From Neurospora intermedia (lineage: Eukaryota > Ascomycota > Sordariomycetes > Sordariales > Sordariaceae): 64,000 bases of DNA. The notes beneath the pieces are model-generated. The model saw nothing but the letters and a program-made list of their open reading frames with translations, had not been told where the DNA came from and did no database searches. Position 1 is the first letter of the stretch. Each line of letters begins with the position of its first letter. A program made the translations under genes and the position numbers. The stretch spans positions 124,001 through 188,000 of the forward strand of contig BTPP01000011.1 of the NCBI GenBank assembly GCA_037102815.1, given 5' to 3'. This document shows, piece by piece, positions 45,515 to 59,747 of this stretch.

Positions 45515-48191
45515 GGGGAGAAGGAGGAGGTGGGTGAGAAGAAGATGTAATGGGAGAGAAATGGGAAAGGGGGTGGAGGGGATATATAGAGGGGGCACAT
45601 TTTCTTGAATAGAACTCTTGGACATACCTACACACATACATATATAGGGTAGTTTTGGTCTGGAGGAGTTCAAAATCGACTTTCGATGTTTTTTTTTTCT
45701 TGGCATCTTCGTTGTCCTAGATGTTCATCCATGTCTTCTACGTTCGAGTCCGGACAGTCTCTACGATCAAAGCCGGAGAAGTCCTCATCGATCTCGACCT
45801 CAATCCCGATCATCAACAATAACAACAACGAGTGTGCTACCGATCATGCTTACCTCGACGGACCCAGTGTCACCATCGAACATCGGACATCAGCCATCAG
45901 CCATCAGCCAAGTGGCCCAAGAACCAGACCGTACGATTACCAAAGTAAATGGATGCGTACAGGCAATTACTTAACAGCACTGCAGTTTGACAGGCCATCA
46001 GGCGTCATTACCGCTCGACTCGGCTCGGCTAATTTACGTCGCTTATAGGATGTCTCATTTATAGACGCAGCGCCAAGAACCTTGGAGATAGGTTTGTTTG
46101 GAACCCCTATTTTCGCTTACTTGGTACACCCGTCATATCGATTCTGGACTGTGTTGATTCGGTTGGTTGGTTGGTTGGTTGGATGACGGCACATGGGGAG
46201 AAGGAAGGAAGGAAGGAAGGATGTTGCCATGGTAATGTGCTCAAGAATTTTGATTTGGAATATTCTGGGCATTGCTGGGCGTTGTTGCAGTGTCTTTCCC
46301 GTTTGACTGGTTCGGGCTTTCCCTTCCCTTGCTTTTGTGATTATCCTTGTTGGTTGAACTTTCTTCTTCCCTTCTTTCCTTTCCCTTTACGGCCCTTCAC
46401 TTGCAACAACCATAGGACAAAGGAAATTCCATCAAGAACATCGAAGGAAACAGAGAAAGAAGTCTGGCTGTCTTAACTGTCCACTCCTATTGTCCCATTG
46501 TCCCTTCCGGTCAGCCCTCAGTGTTCACTTTCACATCTGTAGGCCAACAGGATGTCATAACCACATGCAGTCATCCGCGACCTGGGCCCTTGTCTGTCGG
46601 CAAATGAATCTGCAATATTGCAAAGTGGAAGGAACAATGGTGTTCTAGGTAATGGCAGGGGTCTCGAGTCGTCTTTCTGGGTTTCTGTCTCAGTCTTCTT
46701 CCTTTCTTCCAATCAACCACCCTCTCCCTCCAACGAACCCTACTAGGTATGCAGTGTACCTCTAAGCACCACGAACTGGCTGCAAAAGAGTTCAAGCTCC
46801 AAGCTCCAAGCACAAAGGTCTAAAATCATCAACGGTTGAGTGCAGTTTGCCTCAAATGGCCGCCTGCCTATGGATCCTTATTGTGCTTCCTAGGTGCGTT
46901 ACGGTGTTACCTGCCTTCCTGGACTGGAATCCGACAGCACCTGACGGCATCTGACACGAGTGTCCTAGAGATTTCCTTATGTCCCCGAAGTCTGAAAAGT
47001 CTAGAACGCACTGTCTCACCGCATCAAGATTCAAGGGTCGAAATCCTTACATCGGTACCCCAGCTTATGGCTTTATGATGGTCTTGTTAAATCCGAATGC
47101 CGGCTGACTGCATAGAGACAGATCCCTATTTCCTTATCCTTGTCCTTATTACCTCTATGGCTGCCCACAAACGTTGTGTACCAGATGTCGTGTACCTTAC
47201 CTACACACAGTGATGACCGTTCACTGGTCCCAGAATCCGGGGAAACGGGTGGTACATCTTGCTGTACTCCACAGATGCGAAGTGGGTGATACAGCTTACT
47301 GCACTCCACAGATGCGAGCCGGAAGTTAAAAGTCAACGATCAACTGACACGTCGCATATCTGTCGTGCCACCGAACGGTGTTACCCCTGACTAAATACCT
47401 CAATGCCCCTTACGTAGTCGTAGGGCTTAGTCGTGCGTCAGACAAATAAGCTCCTCCCCCGGGTGTGTACACTGCATGTACGACCTCAAGCAGTGTGTAT
47501 CACCCCTGACTTGACTCGAGCGTCCAGTGCAATTCTGTGAGACTCTGTCAGACGAATAAACGATCCTGAGTTAACGAGCGTCGTCATTGGTAGGCTGACC
47601 ATGGGTGGACAGATGACTGGAGCTGATGGTTTCACCGCCGTCAACATATGCCGTGGACTGGTGCCAGAGAGCTGCCATACCTACAGCTGCAGCTGCCGTG
47701 TGAGACGCAGGAGCTCATGCGGGGAAGAATAATAGCTGCAGTTATGCGGTGCCAGGCGAGAATAGATTGCGCTTATCTCACGCTTTCTTATTAGAGGTAC
47801 TCTGACCGTCAGCCTGGTACGACTCGGAGTTGTGATGCGGTGTTCAACGTTGAGTGAAGGCGCGGAGATGAGGTTTGGTCGACCCTCATTGGGCGTATGC
47901 ATTTTTGAGGAAAACGGGGTACGGATTTGTTGGGAGCTCCAGCTTTCTCTTGGTAGAGGTGAACAGGTCGAGGCCATCTCTCAGATTGCGTTTCTTAGCA
48001 TGAGGTAATGCGAGCTAAGACAAGATACCCTGGTGATTAATTTAAAAGGAGGCACTTGTGATAATGAAGATGATGTAAGAAGCTATTCCTGGTAGTTGTT
48101 GTTGGTTCTCGGCGTGGCAGTTTTCGTGATTGTGTTGGAGTGTCCACGGCAGACTTCGAAGGAAGTCGGATGAGGCGAAGGCGATGAGCTC
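45515..48191. other. 2.7 kb without a supported gene
   Basis: No domain-bearing frame on either strand. GGTTGGTTGGTTGGTTGG lies at about 46163-46180, GAAGGAAGGAAGGAAGG at 46202-46219, and a 37-bp-period imperfect tandem repeat at 47247-47320. Two related segments at about 47382-47455 and 47497-47565 both begin with CACCCCTGACT or TACCCCTGACT and end with GTCAGAC(A/G)AATAA. Confidence 0.45.
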
Positions 48192-48673
48192 CATTAATGG
48201 GAATCTGGTGTGCCAGAAAACCGTGCCATAGAAAAAATCGTTACCAAACGGCGATATCCGTGATCCTCGAAATAACCGTACTCCTCAAAGAAACCGTTCA
48301 ATTCAGAGAAACCATTTCAACAGAATCCCTAAGCTCTGATTGGCTGAGATAAAAATAGAGGGCCATGTGTTGGGCGGAAGCTAGTGAGAGTTGAAGAGGA
48401 TACCCTTTTAGGAAGGGACGATGGAAAAGAGAAGGGTTGGAAGGGAGAGAAGGAGAAAGAAGGAGAAAGAAGGGGAGAAAAGGAGAGAGAAGGAGAGAGA
48501 AGGAGACGGAGTTCAAAAAGCCAAAGTCCCATCGACTCCCCAACTCTCCCAACTTCAACTTTCTTATCAACAACAACAACAACGACAACGACAACGACAA
48601 CGGCTATCATCCCTAGGTACGGCTGCATCCCATTTCATTTCGTCAACTAACTTTTATATAGGCAATTAATACG

Positions 48674-48770
48674 ATGGCGATAGCGATAGCGATGGCGATA
48701 GCAATGGCGATGGCGATGGCGATGGCGATGGCGATGGCGATGGCGATGGCGATGGCGATAGCGATACAAG
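48674..48770. repeat. GCGATG/GCGATA hexamer array
   Basis: About sixteen tandem hexamers GCGATG, GCGATA and GCAATG. The array reads as (AI)n or (AM)n dipeptides in one frame, but flanking sequence shows no gene, so it is a minisatellite-like array. Confidence 0.9.
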
Positions 48771-48814
48771 GTAGTGAACTTGGTAGATTGAGTTTTAGGG
48801 TTTGGAGGAGGGTA

Positions 48815-48841
48815 GGGGGGGGGGGGGGGGGGGGGGGGGGG
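48815..48841 (+). repeat. poly-G tract, 27 consecutive G
   Basis: An uninterrupted run of G inside the inverted-repeat element. Its exact length may be a sequencing estimate. Such a run can form G-quadruplexes. Confidence 0.9.
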
Positions 48842-49149
48842 CTAACGAAGTCTTGGGAAGCCACGAGGCTCCCCAAGGTAAATAGTTTAGAGTAGAAAGA
48901 AGGCAAGAAGCACCTATTCCCAAAATAATCCAGCCAATCAGATCCCTCAAATTTCCCTGGAACGGTTTTTCTGAGCTGAACGGTTATTCTGAGCTCAACG
49001 GTTATCTCCAAAGATGGTGTTTGCTTACAATGAACGGTACCATGGAGGTACGGTGCTATGCACCCCCAATATCCCATTAATGTCGTCAAACTTGGAACCC
49101 GTTTCGAGACACTCAACCTTCTTGATGACCGAAATCCCTCAACAACAAG

Positions 49150-49155
49150 TATAAA
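49150..49155 (+). promoter_or_regulatory. TATA box of the secreted-protein gene
   Basis: TATAAA lies 160 bases before the start codon at 49311, followed by a CT- and A-rich leader with CCAACCAACCAAACCC. The paralogous gene at 51307 also has a TATAAAA and a CCAACCAACC leader. Confidence 0.55.
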
Positions 49156-49310
49156 GCAATCCATCCCATCCTCTCTTCGATCCAACTCTTCTTCCCATCA
49201 TCAGCAACATCCACTTCATTCACCTTCAATCTAAACAACCAAGCCAACCAACCAAACCCACTTCATCCAGTCCCGATAAACCTCAACCAACCCCAAAACC
49301 CAACATCAAA

Positions 49311-49688
49311 ATGCACCTCAACACTCTTCTCCCAACCCTCCTCACCACTCTGGCTCTCGCCGCCCCCGCCCCTGCCCCTTGGCCCGCTCCCGAGGCCGCC
49401 CCCGCCCTCGAACCACGCGCCCAAGACCTCATCGACCTCTGGAAGAACAAAAACTTCCTCGACCTCAAATTCACCGGCTCCGCCAACCCAGGCGACTGCA
49501 AGAATCTGCCCTCCAACTTCAACGACATTGCGTCTTCGGGCAAAGCCAAGGCCGGGTTCCGGTGCACGATTTGGGTCGATGCGAACTGCAGGGGTACGGG
49601 GTTCAGTTTTAATCAGAATCCGGGGTCGGCGAGTTTCCCGGATTGGATCAATGATAGGGCGAGTAGTTGGAAGTGTGTGAGGGATTAG
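49311..49688 (+). CDS. small secreted four-cysteine protein, paralogue A
   Basis: A 125-residue single-exon protein. MHLNTLLPTLLTTLALAAPA is a signal peptide, followed by an Ala/Pro-rich propeptide-like stretch to about residue 38. The mature part has four cysteines (GDCKN, RCTIW, NCRG and WKCV) and the motif FPDWINDRASSWKC at the end. The pattern of an NLPxxFND segment, a CTxWxDxNC segment and a closing SSW resembles one-domain beta/gamma-crystallin-like or peptidase-inhibitor-I36-like secreted proteins, but this is only a resemblance. A paralogue with the same four cysteines lies 1.25 kb downstream in convergent orientation. Secretion is well supported; function is unknown. Confidence 0.85.
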   Translation: MHLNTLLPTLLTTLALAAPAPAPWPAPEAAPALEPRAQDLIDLWKNKNFLDLKFTGSANPGDCKNLPSNFNDIASSGKAKAGFRCTIWVDANCRGTGFSFNQNPGSASFPDWINDRASSWKCVRD

Positions 49689-50935
49689 TTGGGTTGGGTG
49701 GGCTGAGTCTTGAAGAATGAGGGTTCGACTTGAGCCGATGGGAGACTTGGGACGAGACTTGAGATGAGAGTTGGTTGTAGGCGTGGCTATGATGGATAGT
49801 GAGGAGGGGAGGGGTGGAGGATAAGGGGAGGGGAGGTTGAGAGGGGAGGATGAGGGCGGAGAGAAGGGATGGAAGAGTAGTATGAGAGTTGGATAGGGGA
49901 GGAGGAGGTGAGAGTCGGGTGCCGAGTACACAAGTCGGAGTGTCGAAGTCTGGTGTCGGATTGAAGAAGGGAAAAGAAGCTTCTTTCTTTTTATCCTGTC
50001 CTGTCCTGTTCTTTCTTTGCTTTCTTTGAATTGTTCTTGCCCCAGTTTGTACTTACCTCCCAGCATGCATGCTCCTTCCTCTTTCAACAAAAGGCCTTTT
50101 ACACACCGCCACTGAGAAGATTTTGTGCAAAGTGATTCAAACCTGGAACAGAGCGATAGACAGTTGGAAGAACGGGGAACCAAAAGATCCTGTCATTGAA
50201 ACAAACAATAGTAGTCTATGGGGTATCAGAATGCATGTCACAAACTGTGGTGATTAAAAAAACAAAATCTCCAATAAAAAAAGGAAAAAAGAAGAGAAAA
50301 AAAAAAAAAAGGAAACCCAGTAGAAGGACGGGGAAAAGAAACCAGACAGGCTTCTTGGTTCCCCTCTGTCCATGTCCTCACCCCGACATTATCATGGTAT
50401 CTCAACCCCATTCCTTTCACTCCATCCCAGCACGGTCTCCGAATGTAGGTAGCGGAGCGCAACCGTAACTTCGATCCCGAACTGGGTTACGATGAGGGAT
50501 CCATTCCTCTAGGGCGTTAGACAACTTCACGCCTTCGACTCCATGTGCAGCCCTAAGTACACCCTCTAAGGGGATATACCAGGAATTCTCGAGGCTGCGA
50601 GGCAGGTACGTTGTACGAAGATAAGACTGCGTGAGATCCGGTCGTGTAAGACTGCGTGAACCGAGTAGGCCTACTCCGCGCCGATTGGAGTCCATGTCAT
50701 GTTTGTTGCGCTGTCTCGCTGTTTTGGCTCTCGTTGCTTCTTAGCTAGGGATTGACAGTTCCGTTATTACGGAACCCTGTCTAACCCCTTCCAGTCCGCC
50801 ATGCGCAGTCCAGTCAATCTCATCAAGTGGTATGGATCTTCTCAGCCAACACCTAGTGTAAGCGTCCCGAAATATCGGTAACCTCCCCCCTCCCCCTCTT
50901 TATCGATCTCCAGGCAAGGCACCAAAGCCCAACAC
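49689..50935. other. intergenic between the two convergent secreted-protein genes
   Basis: Purine-rich on the plus strand from 49800 to 49900 (GGGGAGG runs), with a poly-A stretch at 50297-50312. This should hold both 3' ends. No further gene seen. Confidence 0.45.
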
Positions 50936-51307
50936 CTAATACCTAACGCACCGCCAACTACTAGCCCGATCGTTAATCCAATCCGGGAACCTTGCCCCCG
51001 ACCCGCGATCATCAAAGGTAAAGTTCCACTTGTTGGTCCGGCAATTGGCATCAGGCCACACCGTGCAATGGTACCCGGGTCGGGCGCGGCCGCTGCTGAG
51101 GTTGTCGTTGAAGTTGGGCGGCAGGTTGACGCATTGCCCGTCGTAGGCGGAGCCCGTGTACTTGTTTCCGTAGTAGTTGGCGTTGACGAACATGTCGACT
51201 ATGTCTGGGGTGTTGGCTTGTTGGTAGTAGTTGTACTCGGGCTCGGGGGTGGGGGCGGCGAGGACGGTGGTGATGCCGAGGGTGAGGAGGATGGTGGTGA
51301 GTTTCAT
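50936..51307 (-). CDS. small secreted four-cysteine protein, paralogue B
   Basis: A 123-residue single-exon protein. MKLTTILLTLGITTVLAAPT is a signal peptide. It aligns with paralogue A from about residue 35 to the end, sharing TGSA, NLPxNFND, SSG, CTxWxDANCR and FPDWINDRASSWxCVR, with all four cysteines conserved (GQCVN, HCTVW, NCRT and WRCV). It lacks the long Ala/Pro stretch of paralogue A and has a Tyr-rich linker instead. The leader carries CCAACCAACCAACCAACC as in paralogue A, and TATAAAA lies about 240 bases upstream. A secreted, disulphide-bonded fold is inferred; the role is unknown. Confidence 0.85.
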   Translation of the reverse strand: MKLTTILLTLGITTVLAAPTPEPEYNYYQQANTPDIVDMFVNANYYGNKYTGSAYDGQCVNLPPNFNDNLSSGRARPGYHCTVWPDANCRTNKWNFTFDDRGSGARFPDWINDRASSWRCVRY

Positions 51308-54892
<3,585 letters not shown>

Positions 54893-55581
54893 CTTGACGG
54901 CGACAGTTAGTACTGATGGTCAAATTGGCAATAACTGGTTGCTGCTGAACGCACCTTGACGGATCTCGAATGGGCTCCTCGTAAATACCGTTGTCGCTAC
55001 ACTTCGGAGAGGAGGATTGAGTTTCGCGACTGTCATTGAAAATTCACCTTGTGTGCGGTTAGTCAGCAACCATTCTGTGGGGGCTTGCGAAGCGCACAAG
55101 GTCACGCTAGTCTCTTTTTGGGTTGGGAGGTGGTCTGTGCCCTCTAGTGTTCGTCTGGTTGCCCAGGGCTGGACGCTTGGTTCGTCCATTTCTTGGCCTC
55201 CGCTCGCCCACCTCCGTGTTGCCCGACCACCTCCGACTTGGTCATCCACAGCCGGTCCCGATCACGCCGGCTTTGAGTCCGGACGGTCGGTTTTGTGAAT
55301 CACGATGATATTCACCTACAATCTTGAGTCAACTGATTAAACACGGATGAAGCACCAACATAATACAATGATCCCCGGTTTCTTCTCACATTCTCTTCAC
55401 TAAGCAGCAGCCAACCCTCAACCCTCTCGCACCCTCATCCCGGGAACCCCAAAAGCCCAAACCAAACCCGCCCTTCCGCTCCACCCACACCACAAAAGGT
55501 TTGCCCTTCATAAACCTAACTTCCACCAGTATCTCCCATCATCCAATCGGGACCATCTCCTTCAGATCTTCGGATCTTGAA
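54893..55581. promoter_or_regulatory. 5' leader and promoter region of eL40; upstream of tRNA-Glu
   Basis: On the minus strand a leader intron can be read from GTGCGT (about 54954) to GTCAAG just before the ATG at 54892, with branch AGTACTAAC. I searched this stretch for the ubiquitin end LRLRGG and its IPPDQQRL region in all frames and saw neither. Confidence 0.5.
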
Positions 55582-55673
55582 TCGGGTATGGTGTAGCGGT
55601 AACATCGTTGACTCTCACTTCTTAGGAGTGACTGCTCTCTCAACAGCCCCGGGTTCGACTCCCGGTATCCGAG
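55582..55673 (+). tRNA. tRNA-Glu(CTC) with a 21-nt intron
   Basis: The acceptor stem TCGGGTA pairs with TATCCGA (one G-T wobble), with discriminator G at 55673. The D arm reads TGGTGTAGCGGTAACA, typical of tRNA-Glu. The anticodon stem GTTGA pairs with TCAAC, and the 28-base loop fits a 7-base loop CTCTCAC interrupted by a 21-base intron after position 37; the anticodon is CTC. The T arm is CCGGG TTCGACT CCCGG. Confidence 0.93.
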
Positions 55674-56058
55674 TCTCAATATCTTTTTGCGTTTTTTCAA
55701 GCGTTCCTTTTCTCCGTGTGCTTTGTATTGCCATTCCCAGTCCGGAGCAGCGAAGTTCTTTTTTTGTCAAGAACCTGTCTATAGGCACGGGCCACGACAA
55801 GTACGGTTTAAATAGAACATAACGGTGCTACTGTGAAGAAGAAAATCTAATTAAACAACAAATGTTTCTACACTTCCTACTAGCTTGTGAACAAAGGAGA
55901 TCTTATAAGATAAGCTTCCTATATATTAGATAATTGAGAAATGCCAGGCGAGCACAGAAACCAAAAAGATCAAAGCCTCATCATACCATGCATGTTCTGT
56001 TGGCACTTTGGTTGTAAAACGCAAACGAAAAAAAAAATGCAAAAAAAAGAAACCATAT
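55674..56058. other. spacer between tRNA-Glu and tRNA-Gly
   Basis: AT-rich, with T runs at 55681-55697 and 55758-55766 after the tRNA-Glu (possible Pol III terminators) and A runs at 56029-56049 that, on the minus strand, are the T-rich terminator of tRNA-Gly. No gene seen. Confidence 0.5.
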
Positions 56059-56129
56059 TGCGCCAGCCGCGAATCGAACGCGGGGCCCATCGATGGCAAC
56101 GATGGATTTTACCACTAAACCACTGGCGC
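56059..56129 (-). tRNA. tRNA-Gly(GCC)
   Basis: The acceptor GCGCCAG pairs with CTGGCGC, with discriminator A. The D arm is TGGTTTAGTGGTAAAA, and the anticodon loop TTGCCAT sits between CATCG and CGATG, giving anticodon GCC. The T arm is CCGCG TTCGATT CGCGG. No intron. T-rich sequence follows on the minus strand. Confidence 0.95.
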
Positions 56130-56491
56130 TTATTGGTTGTTGACATAAGTCCTTCAAACTTCTCCGTATGAAGGTGGCAACGCTTTCCTTTGTGTTACAA
56201 CACGCAGTTCATCTCGCACCTTCGCGGTACGACGATTTTTCCCATTTCGCGATTGCGACACATTCTCTATTGACGTCGTATCTCATTCTTCGTGATGCCG
56301 CTGTCTGTATACATTTTCTCTGCGAAAACTTGTAAAAGTCATCCCATTTCATAATCATGTTCCCGCTGTGAGTTATATGCATCTTCTCGTTTGTTCTTAA
56401 CGCCCCATTGAAGCCATGCTGTCCAGCTTGTGTACCATGCATCTTTCCATTCCATCTTTCATATATATTATAGATGACCACTGCTCCTCCA
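56130..56491. other. spacer between tRNA-Gly and the F-box gene
   Basis: Mostly the 3' flank of the F-box protein gene, with an ATATATATTATA stretch at about 56461-56472. No gene seen. Confidence 0.45.
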
Positions 56492-58256
56492 TTAGTCCAA
56501 CCAGTCTCCCGGAGCCTCGAAAGACGGATCATCGAATGGATCTTGAAACGGATGTCCTCCTCCCGGAAACTGCATGCCTCCCAAGATGAGTTCAGCCAGC
56601 TCGTGGTCCGGCATCAGACCCTCAAGAGGATGGTCCAGAATATCTTCGTCCATCAAGTCATCGTCGGGGCTGTTTCGCGATAAAGGTCAGTATTTCGTTT
56701 CCTCGTGTGATTCATCAGATCAAATGGTGGACATATACTCACATAGGCTCCATGTTCTCCCTCGACAGCGGGCAGTCGCTCACGTTCGGATTCATAAAGA
56801 ACTTTTGGACTTTGATCGCCAGCTCCGTCGCCCCATGGTCCTCTGGATCACCCATGAACCACTCCTCCAGCTCCTGATCGCCGTCCTCCTCGCCCATTCC
56901 CAGCGCCATACCGTAGATGGACACATCCTCCATCAATTCCGTCTTGAGCTCGTAGCGCAGTTCCGGCAACAGCTTCCTCCACGAGGTCGTGACGAGTCGC
57001 ATATCCCTGAGTTCCAGCCTCATCAAGCTGTCCTTATGCCTGACCACAAAGTCCGTCAACTCCTGCCTCTCCGTCTCCAACCCTTCGAGCTTCAAGCTCT
57101 CCAGGTTCGGGAACGTGTGATTCAGCGGAACGACATCCTGCAACCTCGCGGGAAAGATGAAGTCGTTGTCCTCCGCATGGTCCATAAACCCGATCGACAA
57201 AACCTCCAAGTTCGGCATGCCTTTTACCAGATTCCGAATGACGCCCGTCCTCATCAGCCCCTGACACCGATAAATCTCTTCCATCACGTCGATGCTCATG
57301 TTATTCATCTCGATCGCGTCCGCGCGCTGGAAATCCTCTGGGTCCTGGCTCGGCCCAGGTAGGACGAGGAGCTCGAACCGCGTTAGGTTGGCCAAGAGGT
57401 TCCCCATGCTGTGAAATCCGAAATTGCCCAACGCCTCGTTGAAGAAGCTCCAGTGGATCAGTCCCGCGCAGAGACTCTTGAGCTCGATCCCCGCCTCCTT
57501 CACAGCCATCAAAATCGCTCGCAAATGCCTGACCCCTTCCTGCCCCTTTTCTCCATCCAACTGCGTCAAACAATCGAGCTTGTCGAATGGCGTCCTGCAG
57601 TTCCTCAACGCGTCGCTCTTCATGAGACCGTTCCCGCCATCTGATGAACTCGTCCCGCTCCCTACCCGAAACTCAAAGTCGCTGCTAACCATGACCTCCT
57701 TCAGATTAGTCATCTTGCCCACCACTTCTCTCAAAATTTCATAATCTCTGTCGTCGCGTATGATTTCCTCCTGCGCCTGATGCACGCGCTTGTACTCCTT
57801 GTAACTCTCCCTCACCTCCGCCTGCGGTTTCGGCGGGCGATTCGCCTCGTCACACGCATGACGCGCGTGCATCTTGGCCCGTCGCTTTTCCATGCGCCGG
57901 CATTCGGCTATGTACTGCTTAAGCGAAAGCCGGGGCGAAGGAAGGAGGTCGCATCCGTAGACCAAGGAGCGCACGAAGCGCGGGTAGATGGGGTGCGAGG
58001 CGATGGAGCGGAGAGCGGCAAAGTCGGTCGTGTGCAGGTAGAAGACGAGCTCGGGAAGGGCGTGGCAGGCGCCGATATCGCCGAGGAGACGGTTGGTGAG
58101 GCGGAAGGAGCGGATGGATTTGAGGGGGAGGTGGGCGCACACTTGGTGGAGGATTTCGGGCGGGAGGTCGAGGAGGGTGAGTTTCTTTGGTGGGTCATGT
58201 TCTGACATTACAGTGTCGTCTGTTTGTTGTGGTGATTGTCCTTGTGGTTGCCTCAT
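56492..58256 (-). CDS. F-box protein with acidic C-terminus
   Basis: Exon 1 is 58256-56743 and exon 2 is 56669-56492. The intron has donor GTGAGT and acceptor CGAAACAG, and the phase-2 join gives about 563 residues. Without splicing the frame stops right after the donor at EPM. The F-box is at about 26-70 (LTLLDLPPEILHQVC, LPLKSIRSFRLTNRLL), the part that binds Skp1 in SCF ubiquitin ligases. The middle has leucine-rich-repeat-like segments (FPNLESLKLEGLE, LMRLELRDMRL) that could bind substrate. The C-terminal 60 residues are very acidic (PDDDLMDEDILD) and end DWLD. A second possible start is the Met 17 codons in. The substrate is unknown. Confidence 0.88.
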
Positions 58257-59747
58257 TGTGGCGGATGAAAGATGTCCTGGAATTGGATGTCTTGCGTGGT
58301 CTGTTTCTGTTCCTTGTTGTTTGGAGAACTGAAATGTTTCGATTCAGGTAAACTTGATGAAAGAGTGAAGCCGTGTATGAATGCTTCAAGGTAAATTACG
58401 CGTATATACTAGGTCTCGTGTGGTAGGTGGACCAGGAAATGTTGATGGTTCCGTTCCCTGTTGAAGATGGAACGGATGTGAATTGAAGTGAGGTTGAGGA
58501 CGGAGTCTAGAAGATGGAAAGTTATGACAAATGGACAAATTGGACAGGGGTCCTTTTGAGGCAAGATCGATGTCCTCGGCAGTGGCTCGTGCTTTGCAGT
58601 TCCAGCGCCAACTTTGAGCCACGGATCCTGACTGTGCATTTCAGCCTTACAGCGGCCAGTCGGCAGCAGCTGGTGGGGACTGTCATACATTGATAAAGAC
58701 AACCGATAACGACCGAAATGGACCCGCGCCAAAAACCTGAAAGATGCCGCCCGTGGAGGAGACGCGGTTACGTTACCGGCAGCAGCGTTACACAATCTTT
58801 CATTTGCAGTGGAATTTTGTCCGCCGCTGAAGTTCACTTTACCCACCTCAACATCTCAATCAAGTCGGGCTACTTATCGACCCTTACATTGATTTACGTC
58901 ATGACGAACCATCATCCCGTCTCCTTCTGTCAGTGCGCGCCACGTTCCGAGTGTGTGTTGGGAGCACTGAGTGCATTGCGGCCAGACTTGTGCATGCGGG
59001 GCCAACACTCGCACGGTGACCGGCCTTATCATGACACTCACCGAGGTGAAGTGAACTTAACCTCAGGTGGTCACGACACAAAACATTCGAGACTAAATCG
59101 CGACTCTCTTTTTCTATGTTTGCCAATCCCACCGACCTGATTTAAAAGCTTTCACTACTTGAAGACATCCATCTCACTCCGGTGCCTCACCAGTGCAGTG
59201 CCAACAGCCCAAAGACCGCGGAAGCCGGCGAGCAGGGCCGCCAACGAGACAAGGGACAATGGATGCGGATATCCATCAAAGAGGCTCCCTCGGTGACCTG
59301 CATAAACCAACAAGGCCTTCCAAAGCACGACGCTTCCGTTAACAGCAGACCTTTTATTATTCTGCACCTTTTACAAGCTCTATGGTAGCACATGGAGGTC
59401 AGGAGCTCGGCGCAGCCCCCCAAAAGCTATCGGAGCTCCTTTGTTCAAAAAACGTTGTATACGCCCCACGCTTTGTTCAGCCAACATCCATCCCGTCACT
59501 CCATCATGGACTTCAAGGGCAAGTGCTTTTGTCTGCTAACATGCAAGCTCATGTTGGTGGTCTCGCTCCTTTGTCCATGGAACGAGCTAGGAAAAGCTTA
59601 GAGTCCGGTTGGGAGCTAGGTCTCCTTTCTCAAGCTTGTTTTTATATATGATCTGTTCATGATGGCGCTAGATCAATCCGCTCGTCATTCTCTCCTTAGT
59701 TCCAATCTCCACTCGATACATACTGTCACTTTGAAGCTTGGCGAATC
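58257..59747. other. intergenic between divergent F-box and coiled-coil protein genes
   Basis: Both neighbours start outward, so this 1.5 kb holds both promoters. Open frames of 60 to 145 codons exist on both strands but show no domains. A TTTATATATGA sequence at about 59640-59650 lies roughly 100 bases before the next start and may be a TATA element. Confidence 0.45.

Larger units (their letters stand above)
48192..49082. repeat. 0.9 kb degenerate inverted-repeat element packed with microsatellites
   Basis: Outer ends are CATTAATGGGA on the left and its complement TCCCATTAATG on the right. The arms (about 48192-48352 and 48926-49082) align as imperfect inverted repeats, sharing ATAACCGT, AAACCGTTCA, CTCAGA and CTGATTGGCTG in the same order. 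The core holds GGAGAGAAGGAGA repeats (48440-48505), CAACAACGACAACGAC (48575-48602), a long GCGATG/GCGATA hexamer array (48674-48770) and a run of 27 G. It is bounded on the right by the secreted-protein gene at 49311. It could be a foldback-type or MITE-like element; no coding capacity is credible. Confidence 0.6.

Noticed and set aside
48192-49082. CRISPR-like array in the repeat-rich element
   Set aside because: Units are contiguous microsatellites without unique spacers, and the genome is eukaryotic.
48643-49185. 180-codon minus-strand frame ending in an Ile-Ala repeat
   Set aside because: Produced by the hexamer array and poly-G tract; not a gene.
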